A stretch of DNA of 64,000 nt from Manihot esculenta (Eukaryota > Streptophyta > Magnoliopsida > Malpighiales > Euphorbiaceae), in NCBI RefSeq assembly GCF_001659605.2, contig NC_035178.2:8254062-8318061 (forward strand). Reading direction: 5' to 3'. Position 1 is the first letter of the stretch. Each line of letters starts with the position of its first letter. Below, piece by piece: positions 1 to 11,200 of the stretch. The notes under the pieces were generated by a model. The model saw nothing but the letters and a program-made list of their open reading frames with translations, was not told where the DNA came from and searched no databases. Made by a program: the position numbers and the translations under genes.

Positions 1-1979
1 TAAATATATTAAAAAATAAAAGATGATAATATAAAATTATTAAATTGTAATAATTCTATATGCGATAACAATAAAATTGAATAATTCTAAAATAAATTAA
101 AACTAATTGATGAAAATGAAATAAATCTAAATTTGAATAATTCTAAAATAACTCTTTCAAATTTTTTTATTTGAATATTAAAAAAAAATTGGATTCTCTT
201 GGGGAAAGTGGATATGGGCCTGGGAACTGAAAATAAAGAGCAGCCCACTAGTGCCATCTCTAAACGGACCCATCGCATTGCGCCATGTCAGAGGTCTTCT
301 TATGATTTTAGCCAATCCAATTTTTGAGTTCGGTCTGGTTTTTCAATTTCTATTTTCACATGTTTTGGTTTATTTTTTAAAGACAAGATTTCAAACACAA
401 GTTTGAAAGCTATAAAGAAAAGGAACAATTTGCAATTGTAGTAGCTCTCCTCACTAGTCACCCCCACATTGCAAAAGAAGCATGTCATCCTTAGATCATC
501 TCTGCCGACTCCTGAAGCGGCACCTGGGTCCTCCATGTTCAGCAATTTCCTATTTTATACAGAAACCCATCAACTCGTTCCCGTGTTGTCAGCCATGGCT
601 AGGCAGCTGAGCGGCTTAGCCCATGTTATTTATTAGTCCTTCCTACGCAGCCACAGTAACCTCACCCTACCCCGTCCGTACGCTCTCCGATTAAAGAAAT
701 TGGAAATTCGATAAAATAACAATGCCGTAATAGTTGCTGAAAAAGAAGAGGATGATGGGCAGTGACGCAGAACTGAAGTGATAGATAGATACATATAGTA
801 TTGCATTAACTATTAATAAGGTCTGTCTGTCTTTCATTTTGTTATTTTGTCAAACACTTGGTGGGGTCTAAGACACTCCTTAAAATTAAGGAAACGAGGA
901 TACGTTTGTTAAAAGCCATGTACTGGAAAGCTAGAAACAAGGGCCTATTCACTTTGGCAAAGGGACAAAATCCCACGTTATATTGTTTAGGCTCTTTACT
1001 TCAATAGTTCGAGTTCTTGTTCTTCTCTTTTTTTCTTAAATATAAATTTTTTATTTATTGAACATTAATGTCTCCTATTTAAATTATTTTTATAATATAT
1101 ATATAATATAATTTTGTATTTAGCAAGTATTATTGGAAAAACATTTTCTAAAAAATTATTTTTTAATTCTTATAAAAATTAATAAATTAGTTAATTAATT
1201 TTAAAAAATATATTAAAATATCATTAAATAATAGAATCCAACCAGGACCAAATCGCCAGACAAGGCTGCCGCAGCAGCAATGGTTTAAGGTCCATAGTCG
1301 GCCATTAACTATGGTATGGACCTACTAAAACACCTAACCATACTACAAAATTCCTCAATTTCTCCTCACACTAATTATTTTTTTCTTTCATTTTTTTATT
1401 TCAAAAAAAAAAATTCTTTCAGCCTTTTAATTCTTCCATATAAGTGACTGTAGTACATTAAAAGCGAAAAAAAAAGAAGTAAAGTTTGAATTTTTTTTAT
1501 TTGATAGATTTTAATTAATAAACTGGAATTTGTAACATCAAAATTTAAAATAGTTTTAAAGTTATTGAATTAAGGTTTAACAATTTGTTAATTAAAATAT
1601 TTTTTTTTCATCCAAGTTTAATTAAAATAATTAAAATTAATTATTAAAATAAATATAAAAACTAGACAGATTTTTTAATAGTTTTTAAATTTCTCTTTTT
1701 CTCCGCTCAAAGACAGCCTCCTAAAGACCCGTTCAAGCAAGGACTTCCGAAAAGCTTTGTGTAGCAAGCAATTTAACTTTTTCAAGGACAGCAATGGTTA
1801 CTTGTTCATTCTCTTTACCCAAAACACAGAAACATATCCAACAGATGGATCTCATGGCACATGATCATCACCCAGCATTTACTTTCCCATGTTTCCACAT
1901 TTTCTTTTCTTTTTTTTTTTTTTCTAAAATCATTATCATTTTTATTAATTTCCTTCTCATACAAGCCACCTCAACATAC
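1..1979. other. Intergenic, AT-rich, no gene recognised
   Basis: No open frame here resembles a known protein; the frames present are short and low-complexity. The stretch at about 560-720 is less AT-rich than its surroundings but I could not assign it. A short imperfect inverted repeat lies at 1288-1322 (AGGTCCATA facing TATGGACCT), a small possible hairpin. The last few hundred bases are pyrimidine-rich and probably include the promoter and leader of the IDL gene at 2138. I could not fix a single TATA box. Confidence 0.6.
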
Positions 1980-2137
1980 CAAATTTTCCTTTATTTACAC
2001 ACCATATATTATATACATAATCTTTTAGCTTGCCAAATCTCCTTCTGGTCTCTTGTCTGTCCACAGCCAGAGCTTCTCTTTCTCTTCTCTTAAATATTTT
2101 TCTCTCTTCTTGCACTCTAGGTTTTGGGATTGGTGAA

Positions 2138-2365
2138 ATGGGCAAGACTCATCTAGTTCTGCTACTCTTATGGCTGCTCTTACTTGTTTCTCACTCTCAT
2201 GGATCAAGGCAGAGTGCTCAAATTTTCAAGATGAAGCCCATGTTTCAGAATTCACCACGTACCTTCTTTGGTTTCTTCCCAAAAGCAATGCCAATCCCAC
2301 CTTCTGGTCCTTCGAGGAAGCACAATGACATCGGCCTACAAAGCACAAAGGCATCGTCCCCATGA
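2138..2365 (+). CDS. IDA-like (IDL) secreted peptide hormone precursor
   Basis: Small intronless gene for a 75-residue precursor of the INFLORESCENCE DEFICIENT IN ABSCISSION family. These are apoplastic peptide ligands perceived by HAESA/HSL receptor kinases, acting in organ abscission, cell separation and stress signalling. Residues 1 to about 22 form a signal peptide with a very Leu-rich core. A variable middle follows, then the conserved C-terminal EPIP block FGFFPKAMPIPPSGPSRKHN (residues 44-63), which contains the family dodecamer PIPPSGPSRKHN. A short tail of 12 residues follows. Length and single-exon structure are typical. I chose the ATG at 2138 because it is directly followed by the signal peptide; the frame stays open upstream but without another ATG. 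The GPSRKHN ending is closer to the IDL6/IDL7 flavour than to IDA itself, but that subgroup call is tentative. No paralogue is visible in the window. Confidence 0.9.
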   Translation: MGKTHLVLLLLWLLLLVSHSHGSRQSAQIFKMKPMFQNSPRTFFGFFPKAMPIPPSGPSRKHNDIGLQSTKASSP

Positions 2366-2699
2366 AGATTACAGATATAGGATATGAGAGTCATCTTTTT
2401 TTTCACACTTCTCATGCAAACTAACAGCTTGATTGGGGTACGCATATGGGGCTGCCATGGTGGCTTTTTTAGTTTGGGTTATTAATTTTCTTTTTGTAGC
2501 TCTCTCAAGAGAAAAAGGAAAGGGAAGGAAATGCTTAGACTGTTCATGGGGTTTATGTGGGTTTCAGTTCTCCTTAAAGCTTGTTAGCTAGGTGGTTTTT
2601 GCATTATTATAATCATTGATAAATCTTTATGAGATCCATATGTAGGTAGCAGAAGATTAAGCTTCAAGATTGAGAGAAGAAAAATATTTTTTGTGTACA

Positions 2700-2705
2700 A
2701 ATAAA
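2700..2705 (+). terminator. Candidate poly(A) signal of the IDL gene
   Basis: AATAAA about 335 bases past the IDL stop codon, in a T- and A-rich setting typical of plant 3' ends. Positional inference only; transcript ends are not visible from sequence. Confidence 0.4.
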
Positions 2706-2780
2706 GAAGAAAATTTGTATGAAACATGTAGGATTTCTAGTAAACTTTGCTTCCTTTTATGTTTTCTTGATTATTAATAC

Positions 2781-2833
2781 ACCATGGGAATGCATAATCA
2801 AAGCTGTTGATGAAGTGAACTCATTCCCATGGT
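2781..2833. repeat. Perfect 12-bp inverted repeat (short hairpin)
   Basis: ACCATGGGAATG at 2781-2792 is exactly complementary to CATTCCCATGGT at 2822-2833, with a 29-base loop. It lies about 75 bases past the candidate IDL poly(A) signal. The stem is too short for a normal plant microRNA precursor. It could be chance, a terminator-like structure, or the relic of a small element. Confidence 0.6.
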
Positions 2834-3837
2834 CATAGACTCGTACAGCAGCAGCAACAAAAGAAGAAGAAGAAGAAGACAAAGCAGGATTATGAGGAGA
2901 AGGTAATTTGTCTGAAATGTTTTTTTTTTTTCTCGAAATTTGTTGTCTGAAATGTGAGTACGTGCAAGAACAATGAACAGTTGAAGGGAGTGACCATACA
3001 TGCCGCCCATTAATTATGGGAAGGTGACGTGATGTATATACAAATCTTTCTTCCTTTTCGTTGAACAGTTCTGCAATACTTCAGCCTTCTCCATGTCCTA
3101 TACATACTGTACTGGTCTAGGGCTTAATTAAAAACTGGTACCTTGAACATCCTCCATTTTCAAAGTGGGTGTTGATGAATTTCAGATGGAGAAGATGATG
3201 ATGATGATCTGAAAATTTGAAGGAGAGAATACCTTACTGCTACTTGGAAATGAGAATAAAGATTCAACTTTATAACTACTCCTTTTCCTCTCAGAACCTA
3301 AATTAAAATATAATACAAAATAACAAAATTTTCTTGGATGAAATATGCTTGTCTATCTTTAATATAACATCGAATAAATTAAAGAACATCATTCCCAAAA
3401 AAGAAAATTTTAGCTTTATTTAATTTGGATAATTTAAATAAAAAATTATTTCCAGAAAAATTTTAAATTTTTCAGAAAATAATCAATTTAAATCAAATAA
3501 TATGAAAAAAAAGTTCGAAAATGAGAATCATCTAGACGCAGACGAAATGAAAACGAGTTGAAAAGTGGACAAATGAGAGAGCAATGAAATTCAAATCTAG
3601 AGAAATTGGGTCCACTCAATAAGACAATTAAAGTCCTAAAGTCAATGGTCGTTAAATAAAACATTAAACTTTGTATTTTTCATAGGAAAAATTCAAGTTG
3701 GTTTGGTTAAAAAAAGGGACACCATACTATATTTCTCTTTTTTTTTTTCTTAAAAAATTTTCGTTTCTCCTAGAGTTGACAATGGATAGCCACATCTCCA
3801 AATTTGATTAAAAAACAAACCATTAATTCTAACATTT

Positions 3838-3955
3838 TCTATTTTGTGTATTTTCTATTTTTTATTTATTTATTTTTTTTAATGGAGAATAGGGATTAAA
3901 CCTGAAATCTCTCAAATTTACTCGGATGCACTTACCACCAGACTAAGACTGTGAA
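3838..3955 (-). mobile_element. tRNA-derived SINE head or retropseudogene with A-rich tail
   Basis: Read on the minus strand there is a pol III A-box-like stretch (TCTGGTGGTAAGTGC, near 3947-3933). About 30 bases later comes a B-box-like GGTTTAATCCC (near 3902-3892), one mismatch from the GGTTCRAWYCC-type consensus. A long A-rich tail follows at once (3880-3838). This order, tRNA-like promoter then A-rich tail, is the hallmark of a very short SINE or a reverse-transcribed tRNA-like RNA. It does not look like a working tRNA gene: I see no complete acceptor stem, and the A tail is contiguous. Target duplications were not resolved. Confidence 0.5.
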
Positions 3956-4151
3956 TAAGCCTGTGAATACTTTTACCTTCTTTATTTAAATAAATTAATT
4001 TTTTTATGGATAAATAAAAATTTATCAAACATTTAATATAAATCAGCCATATCAATAAGCTACACAATCTATTAATTACAACAAGTATTAGATATGTCTT
4101 TTTATTCATGAATTTCAACTAATTAATATTATGAATAGTTAAACTAACCCT

Positions 4152-4250
4152 ATTATTTTTCAATGCAACCAATAATTCTTGTTGAAATTAGTTGTTGTAA
4201 CAATGGCAAAGGGTAGGATATTATTTTTCAATGCAACCAATAATTCTTGT
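4152..4250. repeat. 31-bp perfect direct repeat, 68-bp period
   Basis: The same 31 bases, starting ATTATTTTTCAATGCAACCA, occur at 4152-4182 and 4220-4250. This is a small local duplication without coding content; the second copy runs into a (TA)n stretch. Probably replication slippage. Confidence 0.85.
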
Positions 4251-5097
4251 GAAATTATATATATATATGTAGTTTAAGAAAATGTAATATTGAAAATTTA
4301 ATATAAATTTAAAAAAAGATAATAATTTTTTTTTTGTAAGGAGTAATCAGTATAAAAATAATTTCAATGTTTTTTTTTTTAATGTGACAAATTCAACAAG
4401 CCCCCATTTGGGAACTTATTGTTAGCTTTTTACAGTGTAACGCCTCAGTTTCTGTTTAAACAGGTTACCTAATCACATATAGGCTATAGGCTACAGAAAC
4501 ATGTGCCTTTTTTTCTTAAAATATGTATATATATATATATATTTAATTTTCTAGTTCTAAATAATTAAATAACTTTTTTAAAAATATATATTTAAAAATT
4601 AAACATCATTTTATCTAAATTCAATTTTTGAAAAATTCAAAAAATTACACAGTTTGTCTAATGAAAATATTTTTTTTAAAAAATAAACATTTTTTTATTG
4701 AAATTCAAATTTAAAATATACAAATACCCAATTAAGTAATCACATTTTTTGCAACTGCTCTTATCATCCTCTTGATAAAAGAAAATCTCATGACTCTGTC
4801 TATTTGTTTTTTCATATAAAAGAAGAAAACAATTAAATTTATAAATTTTATAAAATTACATAAATATTTCTAGGCTTCAATTTGTTGTTTTTCACGGTCT
4901 TTTCGGAGAAAAATTGGTAGCCACCCTAGATTTTGTCCTTGCAAAGTGGCCGGAGATATATGTACAAGTGGCCGCACCACCCCTGGAGGAAATTGGATTA
5001 TACATGTACAAGGAAAATGGGAACATTTGGGAAGTGTGGGAGCTGGGGAAGCAAAGAACAAAAGCTTTCTTGCCCAGATTAACTCACCATTGAAGCC

Positions 5098-5103
5098 TTT
5101 ATT
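5098..5103 (-). terminator. Candidate poly(A) signal of the PRAF gene
   Basis: AATAAA on the minus strand about 180 bases past the PRAF stop codon at 5284-5286. The distance is normal for a plant 3' UTR, but the assignment is by position only. Confidence 0.4.
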
Positions 5104-5283
5104 TACACTGCAATACAACAGATTCCTAAATGGCAGACACCCTAGGAATAAAAAATGGAAAAATGAATCATGGAGAGAGGAGGTTGAGAACATCAGGAGG
5201 AGGACAAAAAATCAGATGTTGGCTTAGCCTCATCTTTCTTTACAAAATGTGTTGCCAAAGAACTTCCCTCCCTCTCTTTGTTG

Positions 5284-8200
5284 CTAAGGTTGGGAGCTTG
5301 ATGACATGGCTCCCTCGGACCTGCGAGCCGCCTGGCCTGAAAATGAGGACTTGTCTGACCAGCGAATGTTGTACTTTTCATATACCTTGTCCCGATTCTC
5401 GGACCACCAAGTTTCCGCTTGGTGCTCGCCAAATCTTCTTCGGCTGCAAATAAATTTTATGGAATCAGATCCATAATAGAACATTTTACTTGCAAACAAT
5501 ATGCAAACCACAGCTTGTTCATCTTCCTTGAGAAGAGAACAAAATCAAATCAATAAGCTTTTGGTTTCTTTCCAAGTTTCAAGCCTTTCAGAGTGAGATA
5601 ATATCTAAAAATAAGATATATGAATAGTAAAAAAATTACCTGAATCGCACTCGTTTAAGATCTCTAAATCCATCATGCAGGGCCATGAGTGTTATATACA
5701 CACCAGGTTCATACTGTTCAATCCACTCGGCCTCGACTTGATTACTGCTGGCAACTAATGCTGTATCCCTTGATCTCGCACCATTATCACCATCATGAAG
5801 AGATCTAGATTCATCTGACACAGTACTAATTGACTGAACCCCTCCACCTCCATTGGGCAGTCCTGCATCCGGATGGCCAACCCTCCCATTGTTTGGAGAT
5901 GGATCCCCGAATGAATGAGCTGGATCCTGAGCTCCATTTGACAATGTAGACTCAATTCCTGAGGGCGAGGCTAAAAAAGTTCTGCTAATGGAATCAGAGC
6001 TTGAATGCATCCCTCCATTTCCATCAGCATAATGATATATATTTGCATCAGCATAATGAATACCGTTTGGCTCCAAACTATTTGTTAGGTAAGCTGTTCT
6101 CATGTTCTCAGCATCATAGGCCCCAGGTGGCAGCCTCTCAGCCATATCCTTCAGCTGGAAATAATCTAAAAGTGAATTATCAAAACACATATACAACAGT
6201 TTGTACAGCCATAATATGAATATTTATTGTCCCACAGAAGTTGCCCACCATTCCCTTTAGAATGTCCAAAAATATATGCCCATTATTAAAAAAATAAAAA
6301 TAAAAAGAAAGCCGCTTTCCTATTTGTTATAGATTATAGGAAGTAAATATATTAATATAGGAAGTAAATATTGATAGATGGGTTAATTGCTTAATCTTAG
6401 GGATTCTCCTTCCTGTTTAGATACCGTCTTTTATATATAAATAGGTTGTAATCTTTATTATAAAATACAACAACAAAATATTATATTTCTACATGGTATC
6501 AGAGCCAGGTTCGTAGAGATTTATTTTTTTCTCTCTCGTCAAGTCTTAAATTTTTGAAGACTCAGGACTCCTGTTTTTTTGTGTTATCCATCTAGAATAA
6601 TATTTGTCTCTCACCGTCCACCTAAAGAAGATGCCAAAGTCGCCTTGCAGCTCCCTTGTCAGATTTGCGGTTCGTTTGCCGTTTGGGTGTTGGGTGGAGG
6701 TTTTTTTTGATACTATTCATTTGGGTTACCCAAAAAGAGTAATTTTTAGAGAGTTAGGACTCCTGTTCTTTTGCGTTATCCATCTAGAATAATATTTGTC
6801 TCTCACCGTTCACCTAAAGAGGATGCCAAAGTCGCCTTGCAGCTCCCTTGTCAGATTTGCGGTTCGTTTGCCGTTTGGGTATTGGGTGGAGACTTTTTTA
6901 TACTATTCATTAACTTTTGGAGGCTTAGGACTCTGTTTATTTGGATTACCTATAAAAGGGTAATATTTGGAGACTTAGCGCTCTGTTTATTTGGGTTAAA
7001 CATAAAAGGGTAACATTTGAAAATTTAGGGCTCTGTTCATTTGGGTTACTCGTAAAGGGTAACATTTGGAAACTTAGACTCTATTGGGTTACTCATAAAG
7101 GGTAACATTTGGAGATTTAGGGGTCTATTTATTTGGGTTACTCATAAAGGGTAACATTTGGAGATTTAGGGCTCTTCATTTGGTTATCCATAAAGGGTAA
7201 CATTTGGTGACTTAGGGCTCTGTTCATTAGGTATTGTTCACGGGAATTATTCATCGGGTACTGTTCACGAGTACTGTTTATCGGGTACTGTTCACGAGTA
7301 CTGTTTATCGAGTACTGTTCACGGATTCGAAATTCTATTCATAGTAAGGTGATTAGTCTTATTAATCATTTTGAATTTGTTAAAGAATTAATGGAGTATT
7401 TGGAATTTCTATATTCTGCCAAAGGGAATATTTCTCGTATTTATGATGTGTGTAAGGCGTTTTACCAAGCTAAAAAAAAGTGATCTCCCGTTCTAGTGCT
7501 GAACCTAAATGTCGAGTCATGGCAAAAACCGTTTGTGAAGTTTTGTGGATACGTCAATTATTGGAAGAAGTTGGATTCCAAAATTTGGTGTCTGCTAAGT
7601 TGTATGGGACGAGTTGATTATACATGTAACAAGTTGGGCATGATTAACATTTATAATCCAACTTGAGGAGAAGTGTTATAGATTATAGGAAGTAATATAT
7701 TAGTATATGAAGTAAATATTGATAATGGGTTAGTTGCTTAATCTTAGGGATTATATATAAATAGGTTGTAATCTTTATTATGAAATACTACAACAAAATA
7801 TTATATTTCTACACTATTCAAACCCTCATTTAACTTCATAGGAAAATGTGAGATTAATTGTGACTTTGTATAGATTCAAGACAAACAACTCTAAATAAGA
7901 GAAGGATTTATCTCATAAAATAATGAGGGATATAAAATGAAGAATGGAACGAAAATTTTGAGTTTATATGGTATTATTTTTTTCAGAACTGTGTAACTAT
8001 AATTAAGAGAGTTAAATGGCTAAAAACAAGAGATTTTTCCTATTCTTGGGGAAATTAGATGGTACATGTTCATTGTGATTATATATCAAACTACAATGCA
8101 CCAAAAGAGAAGGTACCTGTGCTGTAAGTGACCCTATAACATCTTTTGCAGCTTTGGATTTGGAAGATTCTTCTGCAGCTAATGCCATTGCTTCTTGTAC

Positions 8201-11200
8201 CTTCTTTGCTGACTTCCGAATCTCTATATCTTGGAACTCGCATCTCTGTCTCAAGCTCTCAACCTAAGCCATATCCATAACCAGAAAAAAACTAAGCATC
8301 CTTTGCACAAACGAAAAAGGGTATATCCAATATGAAACACCCCACTCCAATCCCTCCCCCGCCTCCCCTGATACCCACCATAACTCCAAAAGAGAGAACA
8401 AAGTGGAAAACTAATCATGTAAAAAACTGAATTATACAAAGAACTGGCCCAAAGGTATGAACAATATACCTGTGTACGCAACTTAAGCACTTCTTGATTC
8501 AAAAGCTCATTTGTTTTTTTCAAACTATCAGTTACATTTTTTGAAAATGAGAGTCCTGACGTTGTTGGAACAGGTGTAGCAGAACGTAGGGGGCTAGGTC
8601 TCCTTGACAAAGGTGACACTGACCTGGCACTTACTTCAGATGGTGCAATAACAGTTTTTGGAACTCTTGGTCGCAGATCAACAGCACTGGACAATACAAC
8701 ATCCTTCAGCTGTAACAATGAGGGTGCTTGAGTAGAGCGAACAAGGGAGAAAGTATCAGCTTTCTTTCCTTGTCTGGCTGCTTTGCTATCTAACTGCTTA
8801 ATCAAGTCCAAATTCAAAGGCAATGAAGACTTTGACAGCCTTACCTCACTCTTGTCCAGCCTATCTTTGTTTTCACCTGAAAGACGAGGCACAGAATTTT
8901 TCCTGTTATGAGTACTAGCTTCTGATACCTTGTTTAGTTTCACAAAACAAGAATCACAAACACGGTATGGTTTGCGAGGATTAGGAGCCAAGGCTGCCCT
9001 CACTGCTTTTCTGGAACTGCATGAATGACAGTGCACAAGTCCACAATTGTAGCAGTTGTGCCTCTTTCTGGTGAACCCAAATGCCTGTCTACATGATGAA
9101 CACTGTGACTGCTCAGCACCAGATACCCATTTATGAAGACATATAGCTGCTGTGTAATTTGCACCACAAGCAATATACTTCACATGTCTGTCCTTCAAAG
9201 CTTCAACTAGAGTGGGTGTTTTACGATCTTCAACATCTCCATGGCCCAACCTCCCATTGGTGCCCTTTCCCCATGTGTAAACTTCATTCCTGGATGTTAA
9301 AACTGCTATATGATATGCACCACAAGCAATTTCTTCAACAGACTCTCCAGAAAGCTTATCCTCTACCAAGCAAGGGAGCTTCCCATCAGCATAAGGATTC
9401 CCAAGTTGACCATAAACAGTACTCCCCATTGTAAAGACTTGTCCTGATGTGGTCAAGCCAACAGTCAAACTATGCCCACAGGCAATTTTGTGAGAATCAT
9501 AATCAATTAATGCTGGCACACATGTAGGTTTAAGTCGAGGTTCCTTGTCTCCATGTCCAAGTCGATTTTTGTCTCCATCACCCCAAGTAAACAATTTCCC
9601 AGATGAAACACTAGAACTAGACTGTGTGACAACAACCTCCACAACAGCAGCAGTGTGCCACACCCCACATGCAACAGCAATAGTCCTCAACCCTGAGAGA
9701 GATCCTACTTCTCTAGGATATGCAACATTTTCTCTGTCACCATGGCCCAATACACCAAATGTTCCATCACCATATGTAAAAAGCTTACCTGTTGATGTTA
9801 CCAAAGCTGTATGCCATGGACCACAAGCTACTGAAGCAACTTGAAGTCCCTCAAGTGGACCGGAGATTCTCTTAGGTATCCAGTGACTTACATCAGTCCC
9901 ATGACCAAGAAGCCCTGCGTTATGCATGCCATCTCCCCATGTATAGAGTTCTCCAGACATTGTAACAGCACAAGTATGAAATTCTCCACAAGCCACAAAA
10001 TCAATGGTGGTAACTGCCAAAGATTCAATTAGACGAGGTCGGATAACATCCTTGCCTACACCATGGCCAAGCCATCCACCAGATTCTTCACCCCATGTAA
10101 AAACTTCACCTTGCCTTGTGACTAATGCTGCATGCGTTACTCCACAGGCTATATGATGCACATCTAAAACTACATTAGACTCTAATGGCCTAGGAAGAAG
10201 CACATCTGCTCTACTGCTCAAATGATTACCATTCTTATCAGCCCCCACCTTTACGGTATTATCACATATGACCTCACCCCATATGTATACATCACCTAAA
10301 GCCTCACAATCATCTGGTGCAGAACCATGGCTGGAAGTGCTTTGGGCACTAGAAACACTAACTCGAAAAGCATCTGAACCAGATCCTTTAACTAACATAT
10401 TTGTGTTGTCTGATGCTACATGTGACCGATCAGAATTTGGAGAATTCCCAGGTCGAGAACTCCCTGGAGATGCACTTGGATTAAAACTGACAGAAATGTC
10501 TGGAGAACTAATATCTCGTGGGACACTAATGGAACTGTCACTTGCATTATTTGATGTCAAGTCTCTGCTGTCCTGAAATCAGTTCACCATGTAATATCAG
10601 ACAAGCAGTATGAAAGAAGAAATCTCATAATTATAACACTTTGAGCCTCTATAAAATTGTTATTGTACTAAAAATAATTATTAAAGCACATAGTTGAATG
10701 GACTGGACCTAACTGGCCCAAAACAAACCCATAATCCAAGTTAGTTTATAATTTATTAACTATGCCTAAAGCAGTAGAAAACACTAAAAAGTATAAGCCT
10801 AACTGACCAAATATTGTAAACAACCAACCTCCCTTCACATGTCTACCCCAGCTCCCATCCCCCACTAAGCAAGCCACTGTGATTAGCCATCACATTGTTA
10901 AGGTATAAATGTAACATAGGAGTAAAATCAAGATTGCACGTGGGGCAAGGAAATGGGAGGAACATAAAGTGAAAGTAAGCCATCAGATCAAAATAGGAGG
11001 AATTACATCAAGGTAGAGACCTTCAGCGCTCCATCCATCAATTTTAGAGCGTCCACCTTGACCAGAAGATATTAATGCTTTCAAGCCTGCAATCCACACC
11101 TCTGCCTCAACTTTGTCCTTGCAGATCTAGAGAGCAAAAAAATATAAAATTCACAGTTTAAGCAGAAGATAAGGAACTAAAAAGTAATCACACCACATCA

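Larger units (their letters stand above)
2834..5097. other. Intergenic between IDL and the 3' end of the PRAF gene
   Basis: AT-rich DNA without a recognisable gene. It includes a short GAA-type purine run near 2863-2881, a SINE-like element at 3838-3955 and a 31-bp direct repeat at 4152-4250. From about 4870 upward the sequence becomes less AT-rich and most likely belongs to the 3' UTR or downstream flank of the minus-strand PRAF gene. The open frames in 4870-5227 on both strands match no family I know and I do not call them genes. Confidence 0.5.
6320..7818 (+). mobile_element. Deletion-derivative Ty1/copia LTR retrotransposon in PRAF intron 7
   Basis: A complete but non-autonomous element inserted antisense to its host gene. 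The 5-bp target duplication CTATT flanks it exactly (6320-6324 and 7814-7818). Both LTRs begin TGTTATAG and end TTCTACA. Directly after the 5' LTR is TGGTATCAGAGC, the copia-type primer binding site complementary to initiator Met tRNA. Just before the 3' LTR is a purine-rich tract (TTGAGGAGAAG). The interior is only 1180 bases, lacks integrase and reverse transcriptase, and retains short gag-like and RNase H-like remnants. Since the intron is about 1960 bases, the element makes up most of it. Confidence 0.92.

Noticed and set aside
2822..2881. Possible microRNA precursor near the short hairpin
   Set aside because: The paired stem is only 12 bases and no known microRNA sequence is visible.
3885..3955. 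Functional tRNA gene on the minus strand
   Set aside because: Lacks an acceptor stem pair and runs straight into an A-rich tail; more like a SINE head.
4870..5227. Overlapping frames on both strands past the PRAF stop
   Set aside because: They fall in the probable 3' UTR, contradict one another in strand, and match no family.
6604..7013. Two plus-strand frames inside the copia derivative
   Set aside because: They arise from the 194-base duplication and share the same short peptide; not a real gag.
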